Source of the DNA: Candidatus Heimdallarchaeota archaeon
GTDB taxonomy: Archaea; Asgardarchaeota; Heimdallarchaeia; Heimdallarchaeales; Kariarchaeaceae
Direction of reading: 5' to 3'
Length of the DNA: 19,557 nt
Assembly (NCBI GenBank): GCA_015522385.1
Contig: WAMJ01000122.1
Coordinates: 1-19,557, forward strand
The notes below the pieces were generated by a model. The model saw only the letters and a program-made list of their open reading frames with translations, was not told where the DNA came from and did not search any database. The position numbers were made by a program, and so were the translations under genes. Positions 8,599 through 14,779 of the stretch are shown one piece after another (position 1 is the stretch's first letter; each line of letters opens with the position of its first letter).

Positions 8599-9317
8599 AC
8601 CATTATCTCGTCCAGTGACTTTCTTCGGAGATTTGGGACAGTTGCATCCTTTGCGGGATAGCCTACAGGTAGTAGGACCAATGCTTTCTCGTTCTCAGGT
8701 CTCTTCAGGATTTTCCTGAGAAAATTCAAAGGACTTGGGGTATGAGTAAGGGTAACGAGACCTGCGTTGTGGATAGCAGTAATCAGTATTCCCATAGCGA
8801 TTCCGACGCTCTCATTGACATAGTAGTGCTTCTTCTTTTCACCATTTGGTCTGATCCCATACGACTGCTTGAAAACGACAATAAGATAAGGAGCAGTTTC
8901 CAAAAATGGTTTCTCCCAGTCAGTCCCTAGTTTTCTTAGATCTTCCCGCCACTCATCACTCATCCGTGACGAATATGTGATCTTCTCCTCCTCCTCTGCA
9001 GCCTCCCTAATACGTCTTTTCATCTCCTTATTCCTCACAACGACGAAGGTCCAAGGTTGCATGTGAGCTCCAGATGGCGAGGTTCCCGCTGTCCTCACCA
9101 CATTCTCAATGACCTCGAATGGAACGTCCCTGTCGCTAAAGAACCGTACAGATCTCCTCCGATTCATGAGTTTGTAGAATTCCTCTGATTTCCTAATAGA
9201 TTCTTCCTGCAAAATCTCCTCGAATTCGAGGGGTATATGGTCGTCCACATGGAATTTCAGTTGATATAGATATAAATCTTGGTGCTTCCCTAAATTGGCA
9301 ATATTTTGATTCGTCAT
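8586..9317 (-). CDS. Nitroreductase-fold flavoprotein, iodotyrosine deiodinase-like
   Basis: 243 residues from the ATG at 9315-9317. A longer reading to 9416 would run into the enolase gene and has no support. The protein belongs to the FMN-dependent nitroreductase superfamily and, from memory of the animal enzyme, matches iodotyrosine deiodinase along its length: RRRSVRF (53-59), RTAGTSPSGAH (75-85), PWTFVVV (88-94), and near the end LLPVGYPAKDATVP (215-228). The three lid residues that hold the zwitterion of halotyrosine in that family line up as E111, Y115 and K136. The membrane anchor of the vertebrate protein is absent, as in prokaryotic members. Known members remove halogen reductively from halotyrosines; the natural substrate in an archaeon is unknown. 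It is divergent from enolase with only about 37 nt between the two starts. Confidence 0.85.
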   Translation of the reverse strand: MTNQNIANLGKHQDLYLYQLKFHVDDHIPLEFEEILQEESIRKSEEFYKLMNRRRSVRFFSDRDVPFEVIENVVRTAGTSPSGAHMQPWTFVVVRNKEMKRRIREAAEEEEKITYSSRMSDEWREDLRKLGTDWEKPFLETAPYLIVVFKQSYGIRPNGEKKKHYYVNESVGIAMGILITAIHNAGLVTLTHTPSPLNFLRKILKRPENEKALVLLPVGYPAKDATVPNLRRKSLDEIMVYFD

Positions 9318-9323
9318 GGTATT

Positions 9324-9332
9324 CCTTAAGTA
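9324..9332 (+). promoter_or_regulatory. Possible TATA box for enolase
   Basis: CTTAAGTAA is centred 27 nt upstream of the ATG at 9355, which would make the enolase mRNA leaderless and exclude the upstream ATG at 9334. The site lies just before the start of the divergent nitroreductase gene, so promoter elements of the two genes must overlap. Confidence 0.35.
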
Positions 9333-9354
9333 AATGCCAACAATACAGATTTCA

Positions 9355-10614
9355 ATGTCTGATCCAATTACTAAGATTCTGGCACGGGAAGTTCTCGATT
9401 CAAGGGGTAATCCCACCGTTGAATGTGAGGTCTACACGGCAAAAGCACATGGCAGGTTCATCGTTCCTTCCGGTGCATCAACAGGTGAGTACGAAGCGGT
9501 TGAGCTACGGGACAAGGACAACAGGTACCATGGGAAAGGAGTGATGAAAGCGGTCACCAATATCAGGAACACCCTCGCGCCCAAGGTCCTCGGTCACGAT
9601 GTCTTGGACCAAGAGGGACTTGATAAGCTGATGATAGATCTTGATGGCACTAAGAACAAGTCCAATCTCGGTGCGAACGCCATCCTTGGGATATCAATTG
9701 CAGCAGCCAAAGCCCGTGCAATCAGCATGGGAGTCCCCCTCTACAGATCACTTGGTGACAGCAACCAGTTGCCGACTCCGATGCTCAATGTTATCAACGG
9801 AGGCAAGCATGCTGGCGGAGATCTTGCCATCCAGGAGTTTATGATCATGCCTCTTGGTTTTCAATCATTCCGCGAGGCACTACGGGGCTCTTCAGAGGTA
9901 TACCACAGTCTAAAATCCTACCTGAAGAAGACCTACGGAGGTGGGGCAACTAACGTCGGAGACGAGGGAGGTTTCGCCCCCCAGATTGACCAAGCTTCAG
10001 ATGCTTTGAAGGCACTTGAATTTGCAGTTTCTGAAGCGGGGTACACTATGAACAAGGATTTCTACGTAGGAATAGATGCAGCTGCATCGGAGTTCTTCCA
10101 TGACGGGAAGTACAGCATAGATGGAAAGAATCTCTCGGCTGCCGAGATGGTAGATTACTACGTTGATCTTCAGAAAGAGTTCCCATTTCTCATATCCATG
10201 GAGGACCCCTTTGACGAGAACGACTACACTTCCTTCGCTGAGCTGATCAAGAAGATAGGCTCAAAAACCGCGATTGTAGCAGATGATCTAACCGTTACCA
10301 ATGTAGACCGGATCAACGATGCGATTCGACATTCGTCCATGAATTACCTGCTACTCAAGGTCAACCAGATCGGAACGCTTACTGAAGCGAGATCTGCATT
10401 TGATCTCACCAAAAGTCAGGGTTGGGGAGTTGTCATCTCACACCGTTCAGGTGAAACTGAGGATAGTTTCATAGCAGATCTTGCAGTTGGATGGGCAGCG
10501 GAGCGGATTAAGACAGGTGCACCAGCCCGATCTGAACGAGTAGCTAAGTACAATCAACTTCTGAGGATTGAGGAAGAATTAGGAGAGAATTCCCAATATT
10601 ATAATTCAATCTGA
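9355..10614 (+). CDS. eno: Enolase (phosphopyruvate hydratase)
   Basis: 419 residues, standard length. It interconverts 2-phosphoglycerate and phosphoenolpyruvate in the cytoplasmic glycolytic/gluconeogenic pathway. Conserved parts are all present (numbering from this start): LDSRGNPTVE near the N-terminus, the mobile loop SGASTGEYEAVELRD, NVGDEGGFAP with the catalytic Glu204, Mg2+ ligands Asp241 (GIDAAASEF), Glu283 (MEDPFDEND) and Asp310 (ADDLT), catalytic Lys335 (LLKVNQIGT), and ISHRSGETED. An ATG at 9334 is also in frame and would add seven residues; the ATG at 9355 is preferred because archaeal enolases usually begin Met-Ser a few residues before the first strand and because it fits a TATA box. 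No missing catalytic residue. Confidence 0.95.
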   Translation: MSDPITKILAREVLDSRGNPTVECEVYTAKAHGRFIVPSGASTGEYEAVELRDKDNRYHGKGVMKAVTNIRNTLAPKVLGHDVLDQEGLDKLMIDLDGTKNKSNLGANAILGISIAAAKARAISMGVPLYRSLGDSNQLPTPMLNVINGGKHAGGDLAIQEFMIMPLGFQSFREALRGSSEVYHSLKSYLKKTYGGGATNVGDEGGFAPQIDQASDALKALEFAVSEAGYTMNKDFYVGIDAAASEFFHDGKYSIDGKNLSAAEMVDYYVDLQKEFPFLISMEDPFDENDYTSFAELIKKIGSKTAIVADDLTVTNVDRINDAIRHSSMNYLLLKVNQIGTLTEARSAFDLTKSQGWGVVISHRSGETEDSFIADLAVGWAAERIKTGAPARSERVAKYNQLLRIEEELGENSQYYNSI

Positions 10615-10633
10615 CGAGGATCATTTTCAGGGT

Positions 10634-10646
10634 TTTAATATATAAA
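10634..10646 (+). promoter_or_regulatory. TATA box for the longin-like gene
   Basis: TTTAATATATAAA, a very good archaeal TATA box, lies between the enolase stop and the next gene. Its centre is about 43 nt before the ATG at 10683 and 22 nt before an in-frame GTG at 10662, so the start of the gene is somewhat open. Confidence 0.6.
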
Positions 10647-10682
10647 CAAATCTTGATACTTGTGATACGCAAGGTTCTCATT

Positions 10683-11423
10683 ATGGACCAGTATTCCGGA
10701 TTGGGATTCGACCTCTACAATGACGGAACGGTCAAAGTTGAGCCTTCACTCCTCACTGGTCTAGTGGGTGCCCTTCTTCTTTTTACAGGAAGTTTATCAC
10801 AGGATTTTATCCTCAAAAAGGTCGATATTGGAAGCTTGAGCATCACAGTTAGTACATTGCACGGATTGCAGTATGTGTGTTTCTCAGATTATTACGATAA
10901 CCACGATTACATTAAAGGAAAACTGGAGGAGATAATTGCAGTTGTTAGTACAGAGATTGACCCAGACAATTTCCTTGAGTTAAACATAGACAATAAATTT
11001 GACGACACTATTAGAAACATTATCTTCTCGAAGAATTTTCCCATTGACATTATCCCCAAGAGCTATGAGTACCTCGATGCCATAACAACAAATGACGACA
11101 TCTATTTTGAGAACTTGCTCATAGCAGATCTCAACCACGGGCTGGTGCACTCCTACTCTGGAGATGAGGATACTGCTCGATTGCTTATAGAACTATTGGC
11201 CCAATTACCCTTTGAAAACAACTGGACTGGAGAATCAGAGAAATATATGAGAAACAACAAGGTGGTAAAAGAGTGTCTCCTTCTATCTCGGATAGGACGT
11301 ACCGACTTCTTTCTCCTCTCTAAGGCTATCTACAAACCTTCACTTTATGAAGAGATGGTTGATCAGTTCAACATGTTCAAAGAGAAGTTAAATGACCTTA
11401 TAGAAGAGTATGGGAGTGATTGA
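10683..11423 (+). CDS. Protein with two longin/roadblock-like domains (putative)
   Basis: 246 residues, acidic, soluble. The N-terminal half reads strand (GLGFDLYND), helix (PSLLTGLVGALLLFTGSLS), strands (LSITVSTLHGLQYVCFSDY) and helix (KGKLEEIIAVVSTEI). This order, with the phrase PSLLTGL before a hydrophobic helix, recalls longin/roadblock-type small-GTPase partner domains that are abundant in Asgard archaea. The second half repeats a similar plan: strand (NLLIADLNHGLVHSYSG), helix (ARLLIELLAQL), strands (ECLLLSRIGRTDFFLLSK), helix (YEEMVDQFNMFKEKL). The family call rests on pattern only and could be wrong. ATG 10683 is chosen; in-frame GTG at 10662 and TTG at 10653 are alternatives. The stop TGA is followed in the same frame by the ribbon-helix-helix reading frame. 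Confidence 0.6.
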   Translation: MDQYSGLGFDLYNDGTVKVEPSLLTGLVGALLLFTGSLSQDFILKKVDIGSLSITVSTLHGLQYVCFSDYYDNHDYIKGKLEEIIAVVSTEIDPDNFLELNIDNKFDDTIRNIIFSKNFPIDIIPKSYEYLDAITTNDDIYFENLLIADLNHGLVHSYSGDEDTARLLIELLAQLPFENNWTGESEKYMRNNKVVKECLLLSRIGRTDFFLLSKAIYKPSLYEEMVDQFNMFKEKLNDLIEEYGSD

Positions 11424-11429
11424 GAAAAA

Positions 11430-11436
11430 CTTATAT
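11430..11436 (+). promoter_or_regulatory. Possible TATA box for the ribbon-helix-helix gene
   Basis: CTTATAT just after the stop of the longin-like gene is centred about 33-36 nt before the ATT/ATA codons proposed as initiators. The distance is within the range seen for other genes in the window (25-33) or slightly above. Confidence 0.35.
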
Positions 11437-11468
11437 CTCTGGGACTACTCGGATATTTTGGTGGTATT

Positions 11469-11654
11469 ATAGCAAGGATCAAGAAAACCGTCCGAGAAGA
11501 GAACAAACTCTCTCCAATTACGTTAAAGGTTCCCCAAGACATGTTCAAGAAGATTAACCAGATGGTCAAAAAAGGAGAGTTCCAATCTCGTGCAGAGCTT
11601 ATTCGACAGGCTGTTGAGAACTTTATAGACGATGAAGAAAGGATGCGAAAGTAG
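11469..11654 (+). CDS. Ribbon-helix-helix (CopG/Arc-type) DNA-binding protein, no canonical start codon
   Basis: A short frame ending with TAG at 11652-11654 encodes a clear ribbon-helix-helix fold: the DNA-contacting strand SPITLKVP, helix DMFKKINQMVKKG, then the turn and helix FQSRAELIRQAVENFI, followed by a charged tail. Such proteins dimerise and bind operator DNA in the major groove. The frame is open from 11424, directly behind the TGA of the longin-like gene, but contains no ATG, GTG or TTG before an ATG at 11541, which would delete the essential beta strand. If the ATA at 11469 (or ATT at 11466) were the initiator, the protein would start M-A-R-I-K-K and have 61 residues, an ordinary size. 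Alternatives are a base error, TGA readthrough, or a decayed gene. It ends 3 nt from the convergent prenyl synthase. Confidence 0.7.
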   Translation: MARIKKTVREENKLSPITLKVPQDMFKKINQMVKKGEFQSRAELIRQAVENFIDDEERMRK

Positions 11655-11657
11655 AGA

Positions 11658-12680
11658 TTAGTGAGTGCTGAACTGCTCAATGGCGTCCCTTATTTTGTAT
11701 GCTTTCTCGATAAGGATATTTGTGAAGCTCATCATATGTTCGGTTGTACTGATATTCTGTAGTGTGGGGAGGAGCTTGATAGCATCATTGAGATGGTTGA
11801 ATGCAATACTCCAGATCTCAGTAATCTCATTCTGGAAGTGATTGTAGAAATCCAGAACCATCTCTTTTGTAATATCGGAGTGTTGTAAGAACGCAGAGAC
11901 AAATTTCGGGTCTCGAAGGTATGCCTTTATCAGGAGGGGAGTCTTCTTCTTCTCCCTAAAATCGCCACCGATATCTTTCCCTGACCTGAAATCTACAATA
12001 TCTACCAAATCATCAAGAAGTTGGTACCCCAACCCGATCTGGTTGCCAAATCTCCAGAGTATCTCTTCGTCCTCGTTGTATTCCAACAGGAGAGCTGGAG
12101 TAACCGCTCCAAGCGCGAAGACGGGACCAGTCTTCTGCTCGTTGATCTCCATCGACACCTCGTACTTGGGTATTTCTATTGACTTTGCGAAGTGGGATTC
12201 CTTGAGTACTGCAGCACCAATTGGAAGCTCTACCTTAAGGATCAGTGCATTCAGGAATTTCATCGCCGACTTGATGTCGAGGACACCATTAAGGGCCAAT
12301 TCCGTGATGTATCCGTGGATGAGTGAATGGAAGACATCACCGCCGACAATGGCGGTTGGGACATCATACTTCATCTGTATTGACTCCGAACCTCTTCTTG
12401 TCTTTGCCTCGTCTATGACATCATCGTGGAACAACGAGAATGTGTGCATGAGTTCGAGTGCAGTAGCGTATGGAAGGATCTTTTCAGGCGGGAGACCGTA
12501 GTCAAGACTGGAAGCTATGAGAAGGGCAGGACGCAATCTCTTCCCTCCCAGTTCATGGTAGTATGATAGGATCTCCTGTAGCCATTCTTCACAAGGACTT
12601 ATAACCAAGTTGAACTGTTCGTCCAGTTCCGACTGAAGATTAATAATGGCAGTTTCGAGGTCTTTGGAGATCGTACTCAT
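11658..12680 (-). CDS. Polyprenyl (geranylgeranyl-type) diphosphate synthase
   Basis: 340 residues, all-helical isoprenyl diphosphate synthase. It condenses isopentenyl diphosphate with allylic diphosphates, in archaea to supply the chains of membrane lipids. Motifs: GGKRLRP at 45-51, first aspartate-rich motif DDVID at 86-90 followed by RRG (95-97), KTG at 183-185, and second aspartate-rich motif DDLVD at 223-227 with GKDIGGDFREKKKTP after it. The fifth residue before the first motif is Phe (F81), which in archaeal enzymes goes with short products (C15-C20), so a geranylgeranyl diphosphate synthase is most likely. The ATG at 12678-12680 has a good TATA box upstream. It follows the aminotransferase gene on the same strand but seems to have its own promoter. 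Confidence 0.9.
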   Translation of the reverse strand: MSTISKDLETAIINLQSELDEQFNLVISPCEEWLQEILSYYHELGGKRLRPALLIASSLDYGLPPEKILPYATALELMHTFSLFHDDVIDEAKTRRGSESIQMKYDVPTAIVGGDVFHSLIHGYITELALNGVLDIKSAMKFLNALILKVELPIGAAVLKESHFAKSIEIPKYEVSMEINEQKTGPVFALGAVTPALLLEYNEDEEILWRFGNQIGLGYQLLDDLVDIVDFRSGKDIGGDFREKKKTPLLIKAYLRDPKFVSAFLQHSDITKEMVLDFYNHFQNEITEIWSIAFNHLNDAIKLLPTLQNISTTEHMMSFTNILIEKAYKIRDAIEQFSTH

Positions 12681-12705
12681 AGACTATTCTTTCCCTGATT
12701 GTGAG

Positions 12706-12715
12706 GTATATAATT
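12706..12715 (-). promoter_or_regulatory. TATA box for the prenyl synthase gene
   Basis: Read on the minus strand this is AATTATATAC, centred about 31 nt upstream of the ATG at 12680. It predicts a leader of only about five bases. Confidence 0.6.
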
Positions 12716-12767
12716 AATTGTTAATTTACGTGAATATATTTATGGTGGTAAAATACCTCTGAAGTTG

Positions 12768-13853
12768 TCAGATTTGTATCTTCTTGACCCAGCCATAAGG
12801 GTCATCAAGTGTACCATACTGAATACCCGTCAGATTGCTGTAGAGGTCTTTGGTAATTTTCCCGATCTCACCGTTGTTGATGACCATCACGTCATCCTTG
12901 TACTTGAGCTCACCGACCGGGGCGATGACTGCAGCAGTCCCCATCCCAAATACTTCAGTTAGGTTTCCAGACTTTGCAGCTTCCTCTATCACATCAATTG
13001 CAAGAGCTTCTTCCTTCACTTTATAACCCAGATCTGGCGCTAACTTCAGGATTGAGTCCCTTGTGACTCCAGGAAGGATTGAACCTCGAAGAGGTGGTGT
13101 GTAGATAATGTCATCCATGACGAAAGCGATGTTCATCGCTCCGACCTCTTCCACGTATCGATTCTCCTTGGCATCGAGCCACAGAACTTGCGAGTATCCC
13201 TCTTTCTTGGCTAGATAACCAGCATAGAGAGATGCAGCATAGTTACCAGCGGTTTTAGCATCTCCTACCCCTCCGACTGCGGCTCTTACATATTTGTCAC
13301 TCACCATAATCTTTACTGGTGAGAAACCTTCCTTGAAATACGCTGAGGATGGGGAAAGGATAATGAAGTAGTAGTACTCTTCTGATGGCTTAACTCCAAG
13401 AACAGCCTGTGTAGCTATCATGGTAGGCCTGATGTAGAGGGACGTCCCTAACTTACGGGGTATCCATTCATGTTCAAGAGCTACCAGTTTTTCTACTGAT
13501 TCCAAGAAGAACTCCTCTGGTACAGGTGCCATCATCATTCGCTTGGCTGACCTGTGAAATCGTTGAGCATTTTTTTCCGGTCTGAAAAGTGCAACTGAAC
13601 CATCAGGGTGCTTGTATGCCTTGAGACCTTCGAAGATTGCCTGTCCGTAGTGAAACACCAGCGCTGCTGGACTTAGTGAGAAGTTTTGGAACGGCATGAT
13701 TCTACCAGTCTGCCACTGACCTCCCTTGAATTCTTGAAGGAACATCCGATCGGTAAACTCCGTTCCAAATCCGAGTTCATCATCATTTGGTTTGGTTTTC
13801 ATCATCTCCTGAGGGAGATTTTCAACTATGATGTCTGATGATATTGACTCCAT
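12768..13853 (-). CDS. ilvE: Branched-chain amino acid aminotransferase (class IV, PLP)
   Basis: 361 residues, the long form typical of bacterial/eukaryotic type II branched-chain aminotransferases. It exchanges amino groups between Leu, Ile or Val and 2-oxoglutarate, serving both synthesis and breakdown. Visible features: FHYGQAIFEGLKAY at 67-80, GTSLYIRP at 136-143, the PLP lysine in GVGDAKTAGNYAAS (K200), EEVGAMNIAFV shortly after, the PPLRGSILPGVTRD segment, and a phosphate-binding EVFGMGTAAV stretch. All residues expected for activity appear to be present. ATG at 13851-13853 is supported by a TATA box 26 nt upstream that implies a leaderless mRNA. In a fermenter it could feed branched oxoacids toward acyl-CoA and the nearby ADP-forming synthetase (inference). 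Confidence 0.93.
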   Translation of the reverse strand: MESISSDIIVENLPQEMMKTKPNDDELGFGTEFTDRMFLQEFKGGQWQTGRIMPFQNFSLSPAALVFHYGQAIFEGLKAYKHPDGSVALFRPEKNAQRFHRSAKRMMMAPVPEEFFLESVEKLVALEHEWIPRKLGTSLYIRPTMIATQAVLGVKPSEEYYYFIILSPSSAYFKEGFSPVKIMVSDKYVRAAVGGVGDAKTAGNYAASLYAGYLAKKEGYSQVLWLDAKENRYVEEVGAMNIAFVMDDIIYTPPLRGSILPGVTRDSILKLAPDLGYKVKEEALAIDVIEEAAKSGNLTEVFGMGTAAVIAPVGELKYKDDVMVINNGEIGKITKDLYSNLTGIQYGTLDDPYGWVKKIQI

Positions 13854-13874
13854 ACTGAATTCGTCTTGTGCGTT

Positions 13875-13882
13875 GCATAAAA
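13875..13882 (-). promoter_or_regulatory. TATA box for the aminotransferase gene
   Basis: On the minus strand TTTTTATG is centred about 26 nt before the ATG at 13853, the spacing expected if transcription starts at the start codon. It lies in the 55-nt gap after the upstream membrane-protein gene, so the aminotransferase need not depend on that gene for transcription. Confidence 0.6.
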
Positions 13883-13908
13883 ATGTATTTTCAGGGGACT
13901 AGTGATAT

Positions 13909-14670
13909 TTACAGAATTTTATACTTCTCTTTCAGAAATTCTCTGATTTCCTTGGGTAGTGTAACTCGGGGATCATTAAACTCAGATTGGTCTTCCTTGT
14001 CCATGGTCTGATATTCGAGGTACCGAATAGGAGAGTTAACATCCTTCTTGGTGCAGGTATGATAGCTTACTTTTTTGATATTGGGAAGTAACTCTTTGAT
14101 TGTCAGAATAAACTGCTGGATCGTCTCGGGATTGTAGCTTCTGAATATTGGAACTCCATCACCTTGGAAATCATAGACGATTTCTACCACGTAGCCATTG
14201 AAGAAGAGCTCATCCTCCTTCCTGAAAGTTTGAAGTGTCCAAGCCACCGTGTTATGCACAATATGATTCTCCTCAATAACTCGAAGACCGACAGCTTGGT
14301 CGATCCTAACCTCCTCCTCTGAGTAGATATTGGACTGAAGAGATATTCTATTTAGCTTGACCATACGCTGAAGCTCACCCTTCTTGAAATAGAGCTTGAT
14401 AGCTCCAAGTCTTGATGTTCTGAGGTCGTAGGAGCTGTCCCATATTACAACCCCAGCAGCAATTAACCCAAATATTAGCATAATAATCAAGAAAACATTG
14501 AGGGAGGGGCTAGAGGGAAAATATATTGTGAGGAAAAGATAAATTACTAACCATGAAACAGCAAGGATTGCCGAGGCGAATATTTTGAATCGGTACCAGA
14601 TTGCCTCTCTCTGGATGTCCTCGTCATATATCTCAATCTCGTTGGTTCTGAACAGAACTACTTCCAGCAT
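13909..14670 (-). CDS. Two-TM membrane protein of unknown function
   Basis: 253 residues, family not recognised. A short charged N-terminus (about 1-27) is followed by two adjacent membrane helices (about 29-50 and 57-79) joined by a Pro/Ser-rich turn, placing both termini on the same side, probably the cytoplasm. The rest (about 80-253) is hydrophilic with alternating strands and a helix near residues 180-195 (ETIQQFILTIKELL). That plan, a TM hairpin then a strand-rich domain closing with one helix, resembles membrane-anchored bacterial PH-like proteins, but this is a guess from pattern. Start ATG 14668-14670; no other good candidate. It is divergent from the GT-C gene with 109 nt between starts. 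Confidence 0.7.
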   Translation of the reverse strand: MLEVVLFRTNEIEIYDEDIQREAIWYRFKIFASAILAVSWLVIYLFLTIYFPSSPSLNVFLIIMLIFGLIAAGVVIWDSSYDLRTSRLGAIKLYFKKGELQRMVKLNRISLQSNIYSEEEVRIDQAVGLRVIEENHIVHNTVAWTLQTFRKEDELFFNGYVVEIVYDFQGDGVPIFRSYNPETIQQFILTIKELLPNIKKVSYHTCTKKDVNSPIRYLEYQTMDKEDQSEFNDPRVTLPKEIREFLKEKYKIL

Positions 14671-14740
14671 TACTTCAATTCAGAGGGCGAAGATTAGAGG
14701 TTTTCGGATATGTGATCGCCCATTGTGCCTTTATCTTGTC

Positions 14741-14754
14741 TATAAGTATATAAT
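14741..14754 (+). promoter_or_regulatory. TATA box for the GT-C gene
   Basis: TATAAGTATATAAT is centred about 32 nt before the ATG at 14780. A purine-rich GGGGGAGGACG stretch lies 10-20 nt before the ATG and could act as a Shine-Dalgarno-like site if the leader includes it. Confidence 0.55.
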
Positions 14755-14779
14755 TAGTAGGGGGAGGACGAGTTGTACA

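Noticed and set aside
9318..9416. N-terminal extension of the nitroreductase-like frame by 33 residues.
   Set aside because: It lies over the 5' end of enolase and the family homology begins after the ATG at 9317.
11363..11680. Minus-strand frame of about 105 codons over the ribbon-helix-helix gene.
   Set aside because: The plus strand encodes a clear DNA-binding fold there; the minus frame shows only low-complexity Ser/Phe-rich sequence.
12748..12758. Small inverted repeat GGTAAAATACC downstream of the aminotransferase.
   Set aside because: A four-base stem is too short to support a terminator or operator call.
14585..14779. N-terminal extension of the GT-C reading frame by 65 residues.
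   Set aside because: It overlaps the start of the opposite membrane-protein gene, contains the TATA box, and has no membrane-protein character; the ATG at 14780 begins a normal hydrophobic N-terminus.
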